Part shown: positions 1-7,158 of the stretch, piece by piece
Numbering within the stretch: the stretch's first letter is position 1
Layout: the number at the start of each line of letters is the position of its first letter
From: Chamaesiphon sp.
GTDB taxonomy: Bacteria > Cyanobacteriota > Cyanobacteriia > Cyanobacteriales > Chamaesiphonaceae
Reading direction: 5' to 3'
Length of the DNA: 10,475 nucleotides
Assembly: GCA_026786125.1 (NCBI GenBank)
Contig: JAJAYU010000089.1
Span: 1 to 10,475 of the forward strand
Translations under genes and position numbers: made by a program
Notes under the pieces: model-generated
What the model saw: the letters and a program-made list of their open reading frames with translations, nothing else
Database searches by the model: none
Told to the model about the DNA's origin: nothing

Positions 1-28
1 AAACAGCAAGAGAAGAAGTGAAGAAAAA

Positions 29-33
29 AAGGA
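29..33 (+). promoter_or_regulatory. Shine-Dalgarno sequence of pnp
   Basis: AAGGA lies 7 nt before the ATG at 41, inside a purine-rich leader (1-33). This supports ATG 41 as the start even though the same frame stays open to the window edge. Confidence 0.7.
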
Positions 34-40
34 CAACCTA

Positions 41-2179
41 ATGGCAGAGATAAATAAGTCAATATCCTTCGACGGTAGGGATATCAGACTTAAGGTTGGA
101 GTATACGCACCCCAAGCTGGTGGTAGCGTGTTGATTGAATCTGGCGACACCAGTGTCTTAGTTACCGCAACTCGATCGAAAGGACGGGAAGGAATTGATT
201 TCCTACCCTTGCTTGTAGACTATGAAGAACGAATTTATGCCGCCGGACGTGTGCCTGGGGGATTCCTCCGTCGGGAAGGTCGAGCACCAGAAAAAGTCAC
301 CTTGACTAGCCGATTGATTGACAGACCGATGCGGCCGTTATTTCCAGACTGGTTGCGCGATGATATTCAAATTGTAGCCACTACAATGTCTCTGGATGAA
401 CAAGTTCCCCCAGATGTATTGGCTGTAACTGGAGCTTCGATCGCAACTTTACTCGCGGGACTCCCTTTCAACGGCCCGATGGCGGCAGTACGAGTCGGTT
501 TGGTTGGTGATGATTTTATTATCAATCCCACCTATCGCGAAGTCCAGATTGGTGACTTGGATCTAGTCGTCGCGGGTACTCCCGACGGCATCATCATGGT
601 CGAAGCAGGTGCCAATCAGTTGCCAGAGCAAGATATCATCGAAGCGATCGATTTTGGTTATGAAGCTGTTCTAGAGCTAATTACCGCTCAACGGGAATTG
701 CTGGCAGAACTAGGGATTGGTATCGTCCAGGCTGAAAAACCTGTCACCGATCCAACCTTGGAAAACTTCCTCCGCGATCGTACCACCGAGAGTATCAAGA
801 TTATCCTCGGTAAATACGAACCCAAAGGTGTTCGCGATACCGAATTGGATGCCATCAAAGCTAAAGCAGTAGAAGAAATCGCCGCTTTACCAGAAACCGA
901 TCCGATTAAGGTTGCGGCAGCTAGCGATAGCAAAGTTGTCAGCACCCTGTTCAAAGGCATCACCAAAAAAATGATGCGCCAACAGGTAATCGAAACCGGA
1001 CGACGGGTAGATGGACGGGCACTAGACGAAGTACGCCCTATCTCTTGTTTCGTCGGTGTGCTGCCCAAGCGGGTTCACGGCACAGGTTTATTCAACCGTG
1101 GCCTCACTCAAGTCCTATCTGCGTGTACCCTGGGTACTCCAGGCGATGCTCAGGATCTCGGCGACGATCTCAATCCTGAAAATACCAAACGGTACATTCA
1201 CCACTATAATTTTCCCCCTTACTCCGTGGGTGAAACTCGACCCATGCGTGGCCCAGGTCGCCGTGAAATCGGTCATGGGGCCCTAGCAGAACGGGCACTG
1301 ATCCCCGTATTGCCAACCAAAGATGAGTTCCCTTATGTGCTGAGAATCGTCTCAGAGGTGCTATCTTCTAACGGTTCTACCTCTATGGGTTCGGTCTGTG
1401 GTTCGACCCTGGCATTAATGGATGCTGGTGTCCCAATTACCAAGCCTGTTAGTGGTGCAGCAATGGGATTGATCAAAGAAGGCGATGAAGTTCGCATTCT
1501 AACTGATATCCAAGGCATCGAAGATTTCCTCGGTGACATGGACTTCAAAGTTGCGGGTACCGACACCGGAATTACCGCCCTGCAAATGGACATGAAAATC
1601 AGCGGTTTACCGATGGTGACAATTGCTGAAGCCATCAACAAAGCTCGTCCCGCCCGCTTACATATTCTAGAGAAAATGTTGGCCGCGATCGACAAACCCC
1701 GCGAAGATCTCTCACCATTTGCCCCACGCTTGCTCACATTCAAAATCGAGCCAGAATTGATCGGCTTGGTAATTGGACCTGGCGGTAAGACGATCAAAGG
1801 CATCACCGAGGAAACTGGAGCCAAAATCGATATCGATGATGATGGTACTGTCACCGTTTCCGCCGTCGATAACGAGAAAGCCAAACGCGCGATCCAAATC
1901 GTCCAAGGCTTAACCCGCCGTCTGAACGAAGGCGATGTCTATTTGGGACGTGTGACTCGGCTTATTCCGATCGGTGCCTTCGTGGAGCTGCTACCAGGAA
2001 AAGAAGGGATGATCAACATCTCCCAACTTGCCGATCATCGTGTCGGTAAAGTCGAAGATGAAGTCGGCGTTGGCGACGAAGTGATGGTCAAGGTTCGCGA
2101 AATCGACAACAAAGGTCGGGTCAATCTGACTCGTCTGGGCATTCATCCCGATGAAGCTGCCGCAGCCAGAAAAGGATAG
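41..2179 (+). CDS. pnp: Polyribonucleotide nucleotidyltransferase (PNPase)
   Basis: PNPase is a phosphorolytic 3'-to-5' exoribonuclease that releases nucleoside diphosphates from RNA and can also add 3' tails; it acts in the cytoplasm, normally as a ring-shaped trimer. The 712 residues match the family length and show the full domain order: first RNase PH core (about 12-210), all-alpha linker (about 240-320), second RNase PH core (about 323-530), KH domain (about 565-625) with the GPGG loop at 579-582, and S1 domain from 631. In the catalytic second core, D495, D499, D501 and K503 in the [10 protein letters not shown] stretch align with E. coli D486, D490, D492 and K494. The FNRG motif starts at 351. 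The start is supported by AAGGA 7 nt upstream and by the usual cyanobacterial N-terminus ([13 protein letters not shown]). No frameshift or missing domain was seen. The preceding gene lies outside the window. A stem-loop follows the stop by 22 nt. Confidence 0.98.
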   Translation: MAEINKSISFDGRDIRLKVGVYAPQAGGSVLIESGDTSVLVTATRSKGREGIDFLPLLVDYEERIYAAGRVPGGFLRREGRAPEKVTLTSRLIDRPMRPLFPDWLRDDIQIVATTMSLDEQVPPDVLAVTGASIATLLAGLPFNGPMAAVRVGLVGDDFIINPTYREVQIGDLDLVVAGTPDGIIMVEAGANQLPEQDIIEAIDFGYEAVLELITAQRELLAELGIGIVQAEKPVTDPTLENFLRDRTTESIKIILGKYEPKGVRDTELDAIKAKAVEEIAALPETDPIKVAAASDSKVVSTLFKGITKKMMRQQVIETGRRVDGRALDEVRPISCFVGVLPKRVHGTGLFNRGLTQVLSACTLGTPGDAQDLGDDLNPENTKRYIHHYNFPPYSVGETRPMRGPGRREIGHGALAERALIPVLPTKDEFPYVLRIVSEVLSSNGSTSMGSVCGSTLALMDAGVPITKPVSGAAMGLIKEGDEVRILTDIQGIEDFLGDMDFKVAGTDTGITALQMDMKISGLPMVTIAEAINKARPARLHILEKMLAAIDKPREDLSPFAPRLLTFKIEPELIGLVIGPGGKTIKGITEETGAKIDIDDDGTVTVSAVDNEKAKRAIQIVQGLTRRLNEGDVYLGRVTRLIPIGAFVELLPGKEGMINISQLADHRVGKVEDEVGVGDEVMVKVREIDNKGRVNLTRLGIHPDEAAAARKG

Positions 2180-2201
2180 AATTTTGCACTAATCGAGTTT
2201 T

Positions 2202-2236
2202 GATCGTGTTGCTGTATTTTTTGCAGTAACACGATC
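2202..2236 (+). terminator. Stem-loop after pnp, terminator-like
   Basis: Arms at 2202-2215 and 2223-2236 form a 14-bp stem including two G-U pairs, with a T-rich 7-nt loop. It starts 22 nt after the pnp stop. No U-tract follows the stem, so it may terminate weakly or act mainly as a 3'-end-stabilising structure. Confidence 0.45.
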
Positions 2237-2282
2237 GGAATCGATCGCCGATTTGTATGAAAACATTGAGTTTGAAGATACT

Positions 2283-2390
2283 TACTCCCTTCCCAGTGAA
2301 AAATTAGACATCTAGTGTAGAGGTGGATGGTGGATGGTGAATGGTCAATGGTAAATCAATACTGTCTATTTCTTGGGTGGGAAGGGAGTA
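2283..2390. repeat. 13-bp inverted repeat enclosing a heptamer block, MITE-like
   Basis: TACTCCCTTCCCA at 2283-2295 is repeated exactly in inverted orientation at 2378-2390, with 82 bp between. Both outer ends are TA, as expected for an 11-bp terminal repeat flanked by a TA target duplication in an IS630/Tc1-type miniature element. The interior has no ORF and carries the heptamer block at 2324-2351. The element sits in the gap between the convergent pnp and M16 peptidase genes. The arms could instead be chance or part of a G-rich tandem repeat. Confidence 0.4.
2324..2351 (+). repeat. Heptamer tandem repeat (STRR-like), locus 1
   Basis: Four consecutive 7-bp units read TGGATGG, TGGATGG, TGAATGG, TCAATGG, followed by a degenerate unit (2352-2358). 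The same unit family recurs at 4711-4745 and, on the other strand, at 4840-4856. Degenerate intergenic heptamers of this type are known in cyanobacteria as STRR sequences. Confidence 0.75.
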
Positions 2391-2397
2391 GCTTAGG

Positions 2398-3666
2398 CTA
2401 TTCTGGCTTGACTGTCACGATCCCATAAGCATTTGAGGACAGATACTTACAAGCAGCAAGTTGAACGGTTTTGGCATCTAGAGCTTGGATTTGCTGAGGA
2501 TAGTTTAGAGCTGGAGTCAGATCGCCGACTACAGATTGATAATAACCGTAAAGATCCGCTCGATCGCTAGGTGTTTCCATGCCAAAGATATAGCGATTGG
2601 CAACTTGGCGACGGATGCGGGAGATTTCGGCTTCTGTTGCTAGGGTGTTTTGGAGTTGGAAGATATGCTCGGTAATAATTTTCTCGACTTCGACGAGGTT
2701 TTCACTGGGTAACTGAGCACTGAGATAAAATAATCCCTGCACGCGATTACTCATATTGCTCACACTAATATTATTTACCAGTTGGCGTTCTTCACGAAGT
2801 TCTTTGACTAGGCGAGATGTACGTCCTGACGCGAGGATGGCGGCGAGAATATCCAGGGGATAAGTTTCTGATAGATTGACCAATCCAGGTACCCGCCACA
2901 CCATAATTAACCTGGCTTGTTGTAGACTCGGATCGATATGCTCTTGACGAACTATCCGCGTGAATGCTTGTTCGGGAGCGGGGTTAGACTTCTTGCCCAC
3001 AAATTCTACCGCTGGAATATTGCCACTTTGAGCGGCAAAACCATCGGCGACGATATCAATTAATTCCTCGACGGGTAGATTGCCCACGGCTACCGCAGTC
3101 ATCGCCGTTGGCTGATAATTAGTCGCATGGAAATAGCGCATCTGTTGGGGTGTAACACCCTCGATTACCGCTTCTGGGCCTAAAACTGGTCTCCGATATG
3201 GTAATTTGGCAAATGCTAATTCGATCGCCTGTTGATAGATTCGCCGAGATGAGTTGTCATGGGATCTCCGGATCTCTTCTAACACCACCAATTTCTCCCG
3301 CTCAAAATCATCATCAGGAATGCGCGGATTTGTGACAACATCAATTTGCAATGGAGCCAGAGCTGCAAAATCCTTGGGCGCAGTAGTAATGTAATAGTGG
3401 GTATAATCGTGACTCGTTGCCGCATTCGTCACCGCACCACGTTCTTCAATTCGCCGCTCAAATTCTCCCGCAGCCAGTCGGGATGTGCCCTTGAACACCA
3501 TGTGTTCGAGAAAGTGCGCCATCCCATTAATCGCATCAGTTTCTAGGAAAGAACCAACATTCAGATAGATATTGAGATTTACCGCCTCCACAGGCATCTG
3601 TTCAGCAATGATCGTCAATCCATTTGGTAATGTTTTAACTGTAGGGCGATTGAGCTGACTAGTCAC
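2398..3666 (-). CDS. M16 family zinc peptidase (processing-peptidase-like)
   Basis: This 422-residue protein is a zinc metalloendopeptidase of family M16, related to mitochondrial processing peptidase beta subunits and bacterial insulinase-like proteases. The inverted zinc motif HxxEH is intact as H51-F-L-E54-H55, inside the family signature MAHFLEHMVFKGT. The third zinc ligand is probably E131 in VVLEEI, 76 residues after H55, the usual spacing. The later half has the expected second M16 fold, including RQVANRYIFGMETPSDRADL. No signal peptide is evident, so it is probably cytoplasmic; the natural substrate cannot be read from the sequence. The start is GTG at 3666, with GGAG 10 nt upstream, and no alternative start lies between it and the upstream in-frame stop. 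It follows cbiB by 94 bp on the same strand and is convergent with pnp. Confidence 0.95.
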   Translation of the reverse strand: MTSQLNRPTVKTLPNGLTIIAEQMPVEAVNLNIYLNVGSFLETDAINGMAHFLEHMVFKGTSRLAAGEFERRIEERGAVTNAATSHDYTHYYITTAPKDFAALAPLQIDVVTNPRIPDDDFEREKLVVLEEIRRSHDNSSRRIYQQAIELAFAKLPYRRPVLGPEAVIEGVTPQQMRYFHATNYQPTAMTAVAVGNLPVEELIDIVADGFAAQSGNIPAVEFVGKKSNPAPEQAFTRIVRQEHIDPSLQQARLIMVWRVPGLVNLSETYPLDILAAILASGRTSRLVKELREERQLVNNISVSNMSNRVQGLFYLSAQLPSENLVEVEKIITEHIFQLQNTLATEAEISRIRRQVANRYIFGMETPSDRADLYGYYQSVVGDLTPALNYPQQIQALDAKTVQLAACKYLSSNAYGIVTVKPE

Positions 3667-3676
3667 TGTGATGATG

Positions 3677-3680
3677 CTCC
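3677..3680 (-). promoter_or_regulatory. Shine-Dalgarno sequence of the M16 peptidase
   Basis: GGAG on the - strand lies 10 nt before the GTG codon at 3666-3664. It is the main support for that non-ATG start. Confidence 0.5.
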
Positions 3681-3716
3681 GGTGTGGGGGATGGGATATC
3701 TAATATCTTCAAATGT

Positions 3717-3722
3717 ATTATA
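3717..3722 (-). promoter_or_regulatory. Candidate -10 box for the M16 peptidase
   Basis: A perfect TATAAT occurs on the - strand in the 94-bp gap between cbiB and the peptidase gene, about 50 nt before its start. No good -35 hexamer lies at 16-18 nt; the nearest match, TTGAAA at 3749-3744, is 21 nt away. It suggests the peptidase can be transcribed separately from cbiB. Confidence 0.35.
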
Positions 3723-3760
3723 TTTGGCAGCAAAAAGGGCAACTTTCAACTATTTCCATG

Positions 3761-4750
3761 CTATTTGGCAACATACATCAAAAAAATTGATAACAATCCC
3801 AGCCATAGCAGAAAATTGTAACGAGTCAATTTTAGAGCTTGCTGAATTGTCTTGGCCGTAATTGGCTGTAAATCATCGCCCAATAGCGGCTTCTCCTGCA
3901 CTTGTCCCTTGTAGTAATTTATTCCCCCCACCTGTACCCCCAAGGCTGCCGCATAAGCACATTCACTCCAGCCAGAATTGGGACTTGGATCTTGGTTGGC
4001 ATCTCGCACACATAGCCGCCACACAGTCAGGGGTTTTCCAGAAATAATGCTCAATGTCAGCACACTCAGCCGACAAGGTAGCCAGGTGAGGATATCTTCA
4101 GACTTGGCACTAAACCAGCCTAAATCGGCGTATGGCTCCCGTCGATAGCCAACCATCGAATCTAGAGTACTCGCTGCTTTGTAGGTCATTGCCAAAGGTA
4201 CAGCCCCCACTGTGGGAATAAATAGCCCGACGATCGCATAAAACAGTGGAGCCATTACCCCATCGATCGCATTTTCAGTAATAGTCTCAAAGATAGCTCG
4301 ATCGATCTCCGCAATACTCAGCTTGTCAGTATCTCGCCCCACATACATCCTCAGTTTCGATCGAGCCGAGCTCAGATCCTCAGGATTCACTGCTGACAAG
4401 ACATCCTCTGCCGCCTGTCGTAGACTCCTACCTGCAAAACAACTTGCCAACGCGATCGATTGCACTCCCATACTCAGCCACGGATGCACCTGTTCACAGG
4501 CATAAATTAATAACCAACTAATTCCCCCAGTCCCAAGAATTAGTCCCCAAAATAACACTACCCCCGCAATTCGCCGCAGGTAGGATCGATCGCAATATTT
4601 GAGCGTGACTTTGGTAAATCGATCGATACCCCAGCCCATTACCTGGACTGGATGCAGCCATCCCCACGGATCGCCAATTAGGTAGTCTAGATAAGCAGCA
4701 GTGAATACGGTGAATAGTGAATGGTGGATGGTGAATGGTGAATAAAACAC
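3761..4750 (-). CDS. cbiB: Adenosylcobinamide-phosphate synthase (CbiB/CobD family)
   Basis: This inner-membrane enzyme joins the aminopropanol arm (or its phosphate) to adenosylcobyric acid, a late step of corrinoid (B12-type cofactor) synthesis. At 329 residues it has family length. Recognisable conserved blocks are YLIGDP...HPVQ near 23-36, GRDTDKL...ETITENAIDGV near 138-165, YKAASTLDSMVGY at 190-202, and SPNSGW near 256-261 followed by ALGVQVGG. Hydrophobic segments lie near 62-84, 165-188 and 312-328. The only usable start is GTG at 4750, because a TAA stands two codons upstream and the next methionine (38) is already inside the conserved core. Residues 4-16 are therefore encoded by a heptamer tandem repeat. 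No ribosome binding site is visible. It lies 107 bp after the penicillin-binding protein gene and 94 bp before the M16 peptidase gene. The name CobD is used for the same activity in other species. Confidence 0.95.
   Translation of the reverse strand: MFYSPFTIHHSLFTVFTAAYLDYLIGDPWGWLHPVQVMGWGIDRFTKVTLKYCDRSYLRRIAGVVLFWGLILGTGGISWLLIYACEQVHPWLSMGVQSIALASCFAGRSLRQAAEDVLSAVNPEDLSSARSKLRMYVGRDTDKLSIAEIDRAIFETITENAIDGVMAPLFYAIVGLFIPTVGAVPLAMTYKAASTLDSMVGYRREPYADLGWFSAKSEDILTWLPCRLSVLTLSIISGKPLTVWRLCVRDANQDPSPNSGWSECAYAAALGVQVGGINYYKGQVQEKPLLGDDLQPITAKTIQQALKLTRYNFLLWLGLLSIFLMYVAK
4711..4745 (+). repeat. Heptamer tandem repeat (STRR-like), locus 2, overlapping the cbiB start
   Basis: Five consecutive units read TGAATAG, TGAATGG, TGGATGG, TGAATGG, TGAATAA. 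On the - strand they are translated as part of the CbiB N-terminus (SPFTIHHSLFT). The units match locus 1 at 2324-2351. Confidence 0.8.
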
Positions 4751-4756
4751 GAATAT

Positions 4757-4772
4757 TTATTTAATTAAATAA
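4757..4772. repeat. 16-bp perfect AT palindrome
   Basis: A perfect palindrome made only of A and T, centred between 4764 and 4765, lies immediately upstream of the cbiB GTG start. It may be a protein-binding site or simply AT-rich promoter DNA; no specific regulator can be named. Confidence 0.4.
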
Positions 4773-4839
4773 TGATTGTCTAAAATCTAGAGGATGAGGG
4801 ATATAGACATTAAACTAATATCTTTCTAATCACTATCAA

Positions 4840-4856
4840 CAATCCACCATTCACCA
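4840..4856 (-). repeat. Heptamer repeat remnant (STRR-like), locus 3
   Basis: On the - strand this reads about two and a half units (TGG, TGAATGG, TGGATTG) and abuts the stop codon of the penicillin-binding protein gene. It is oriented opposite to locus 2, with about 95 bp between them. Confidence 0.55.
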
Positions 4857-4857
4857 C

Positions 4858-6897
4858 TTATTTAATAACTGGAGGTTCTTTCCCCACCTGACTGGGATCA
4901 CTCGGTGAAATACCTTCGATCGAAATTAATGATTCCATCACTGCCTTGACCACTGGGGCGGCAACAGTACTGCCCAGAGCTTCTATGCCACCTTGTGGTC
5001 GATCGATTGCGGCGAAAACTACATAACGATGCTTGCTATCAACAGGCAAGATCCCCACAAAACTAGTAATCTTCCGATTATCATCGCCATAGCCACCATT
5101 ACTCACTTGTTGAGCAGTTCCAGTTTTACCAGCAATGCGATAACCAGAAATGCGCGCATTTTTCCCCGAACCTTTAACAACGACAGTTTCCATCATTTTT
5201 AGGACGGATTCAGTATTCGCAGGTGAAAAAATCTGGGTAGGTTGGGGCACAGTCGGCTTATCCTTCCGCAGACCCGCGCTATCAAATAAACCTTCAACCA
5301 CATGTGGTGTGACTAATTTTCCCCCATTAGCGATACTGCCGAGTAGTGTCACCATTTGCAGGGGAGTCAATGTAAATCCCTGGCCAAAGGCAGCATTGGC
5401 GGGATAGGCGGGAGATGATAAAAACTCGTGGCGACTATGAATCCGTCCTAGTCCTTCAGACGGTAAATCGATTCCATATTTTTGACCTAAACCGATCCGT
5501 TGAATCCAGTTATAGTAAGTCACTGGATTGAGTTTTTGCATGATTTTGACCATCCCCACATTGCTGGAAACTTCTAGCACTTTGGCAATATCAATTTCAC
5601 CATACTTTTCAAAGTGGGAGTTGCGAATCGGCTTCAGACCTTTGAAGACCGTAATCGATCCGGTGTCGTTAATGAGCGTATTTGGCTTGATTACGCCATT
5701 TTCTAGGGCAATTGCGATATTAATCGGTTTGAAAGTCGATCCTGGCTCACACGGCTCCGAAACAGCCCAATTTTCTAGCAAAGTTGTCGCCCGATCTTGA
5801 TTGGCTATGTCACCACGACCGACGATTTTGCGGTAATTATTAACATCTCTGATGTAATTATTTGGATCGTAGGTCGGCCAGACCACCAGTGACCGCAAGG
5901 CACCAGTATCAGCATCCATGACAATCACTGTGCCCCGTTTGGCATTCCAAACCTTGATTTGCTGTTCTAGAGCTGCTCTAGCAGCTCGCTGAAGCCTGAG
6001 ATCGATACTCAGACGCAGTTTGAGATCATCAGTGTGTAAAAAATCTGCGGTGACTCGATCGGGTAAAATATTTCCTGTAGCTTCTTTTGTCAACGGATAT
6101 TCAGTTAATTTTCGCTCCAAGATCGCCGACTGACTACGTTCGACTCCGGCTGGAGCTTTGCGATCCTGATTGATGTAGCCCAAGACTGATGCCAGCAGAT
6201 CCTCCTGGGGATAGAACCTGGTATAGTCGAGTTCGCCCTGGCTGATATCCAAGCCTTCGAGTTTCAAAGCTTGAATCCGATTTTTGATACTTTCGCTTAA
6301 ACCACTGCCAATCAGTACTGCCGTCGATCGAATTTTCCCGCGCTTGTCGTAAAATTTTGCGAGTAGTTCTTCCGGCTGTTTGTCTAAAATTGGGGCTATT
6401 CTTTGAGCCATATCTAATGGCTGAATCTCGACCACAGTTCCTTTTTTTGATTTCCCTTTAGTGAAGATAACTTCACTAAAATATTTTGGCCGAGCATAGA
6501 AGGTATAGCTAGGACGATCGATCGCAATTTGATTATTTGATCGATCGACGATTGTTCGTCGAGGCACAAACGGACGAATAGTTACACTTTGCTGCAATTG
6601 TGCTCGTCGCTCCAAGTTCTCAGCATCAACAATCTGCAACCACACCAATCTGATCCCCAATCCCAACGCGCCTAATCCTAACACCATCAAGATTCTAGCT
6701 AGTCGCCCCTGGGAATTTAGCTCTAAAGATCGGCGATGGCGTGGCTCGTGGCTAGCCTCAGGGGATGAAGATCGACGATTTCGATCAAGTTGTTCTGACT
6801 GCTTGCGGCGAAGATTGGTCATTGAATTAATACATCTGGGGTAAAAGCTTGATTGTCTCTTCATCAAAACGTAACATTTAAAGCGATCGAACTCCAA
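4858..6897 (-). CDS. ftsI: Class B penicillin-binding protein, peptidoglycan transpeptidase (FtsI/PBP3 type)
   Basis: This is a monofunctional DD-transpeptidase that cross-links peptidoglycan, most likely septal, outside the inner membrane. Numbered from the furthest upstream TTG (6897), a basic cytoplasmic tail is followed by one membrane anchor (about 67-89, LARILMVLGLGALGLG), the PBP dimerisation domain (about 110-260, opening with RPFVPRRTIVDRSN) and the transpeptidase domain. The three active-site motifs are intact: S387-T-F-K390, S444-S-N446 and K591-T-G593. There is no PASTA domain. The true start is uncertain: TTG 6897, ATG 6864 and ATG 6822 are all in frame and none has a clear ribosome binding site. 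ATG 6822 would give 654 residues starting MTNLRRKQ and is preferred, because the first 25 residues look unlike a conserved N-terminus. It is divergent from the PstS-like gene and precedes cbiB on the same strand. FtsI is preferred over a PBP2 (MrdA) assignment from motif context, but the split is not certain. Confidence 0.93.
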   Translation of the reverse strand: MEFDRFKCYVLMKRQSSFYPRCINSMTNLRRKQSEQLDRNRRSSSPEASHEPRHRRSLELNSQGRLARILMVLGLGALGLGIRLVWLQIVDAENLERRAQLQQSVTIRPFVPRRTIVDRSNNQIAIDRPSYTFYARPKYFSEVIFTKGKSKKGTVVEIQPLDMAQRIAPILDKQPEELLAKFYDKRGKIRSTAVLIGSGLSESIKNRIQALKLEGLDISQGELDYTRFYPQEDLLASVLGYINQDRKAPAGVERSQSAILERKLTEYPLTKEATGNILPDRVTADFLHTDDLKLRLSIDLRLQRAARAALEQQIKVWNAKRGTVIVMDADTGALRSLVVWPTYDPNNYIRDVNNYRKIVGRGDIANQDRATTLLENWAVSEPCEPGSTFKPINIAIALENGVIKPNTLINDTGSITVFKGLKPIRNSHFEKYGEIDIAKVLEVSSNVGMVKIMQKLNPVTYYNWIQRIGLGQKYGIDLPSEGLGRIHSRHEFLSSPAYPANAAFGQGFTLTPLQMVTLLGSIANGGKLVTPHVVEGLFDSAGLRKDKPTVPQPTQIFSPANTESVLKMMETVVVKGSGKNARISGYRIAGKTGTAQQVSNGGYGDDNRKITSFVGILPVDSKHRYVVFAAIDRPQGGIEALGSTVAAPVVKAVMESLISIEGISPSDPSQVGKEPPVIK

Positions 6898-6932
6898 GAA
6901 ATCGGTTAGAATCTGAACACGTCACTGTCTGG

Positions 6933-6977
6933 TAATCTTAATAAAACTGTCGAAAAGACTAGATACATTTAAGATTA
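6933..6977. promoter_or_regulatory. 9-bp inverted repeat in the divergent intergenic region
   Basis: TAATCTTAA at 6933-6941 is matched by its exact reverse complement TTAAGATTA at 6969-6977, with a 27-nt spacer. It lies between the divergent ftsI-type and PstS-like genes, nearer ftsI. It could be a regulator site; it does not match a convincing PhoB-type Pho box. Confidence 0.3.
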
Positions 6978-7106
6978 AGAGTAAAATTGAAATCGATCAG
7001 CCAGCCAGGATGGAGCATGTCCAAGTAATTCGATCACTAGCTTATTTTAAGTCGCTGATTATACATTTGCTTTACTGCGGATTTTACTAAGCATCTATTC
7101 AGACAA

Positions 7107-7135
7107 CCGACATCTAAGCTATTGTTGATTACAAT
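7107..7135 (+). promoter_or_regulatory. Candidate promoter of the PstS-like/DUF4912 gene
   Basis: CCGACA (7107-7112, four of six matches to TTGACA) and TACAAT (7130-7135, five of six matches to TATAAT) are separated by exactly 17 nt. Transcription would begin near 7142, giving a short leader of about 17 nt before ATG 7159. Confidence 0.4.
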
Positions 7136-7158
7136 ATCCACAAAACTAGTTGTTACAA

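Noticed and set aside
1..40. Possible end of an upstream gene abutting pnp (one frame reads [10 protein letters not shown] and stops at 38-40)
   Set aside because: All three frames are compatible with short tails in this purine-rich leader, so no upstream gene can be supported from 40 bases.
1091..1120. FNRGLTQ in place of FTRGETQ in the PNPase second core
   Set aside because: To my knowledge the Leu form is normal in cyanobacterial PNPases, so it is not an active-site defect.
1333..1884. 183-codon open frame on the - strand inside pnp
   Set aside because: It lies wholly opposite a highly conserved coding sequence (second RNase PH core and KH domain) and its product resembles no known family.
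6898..7158. Pho box upstream of the PstS-like gene
   Set aside because: TTAA-containing stretches such as 6969-6980 do not form the regularly spaced direct 8-bp repeats expected of a cyanobacterial PhoB site.
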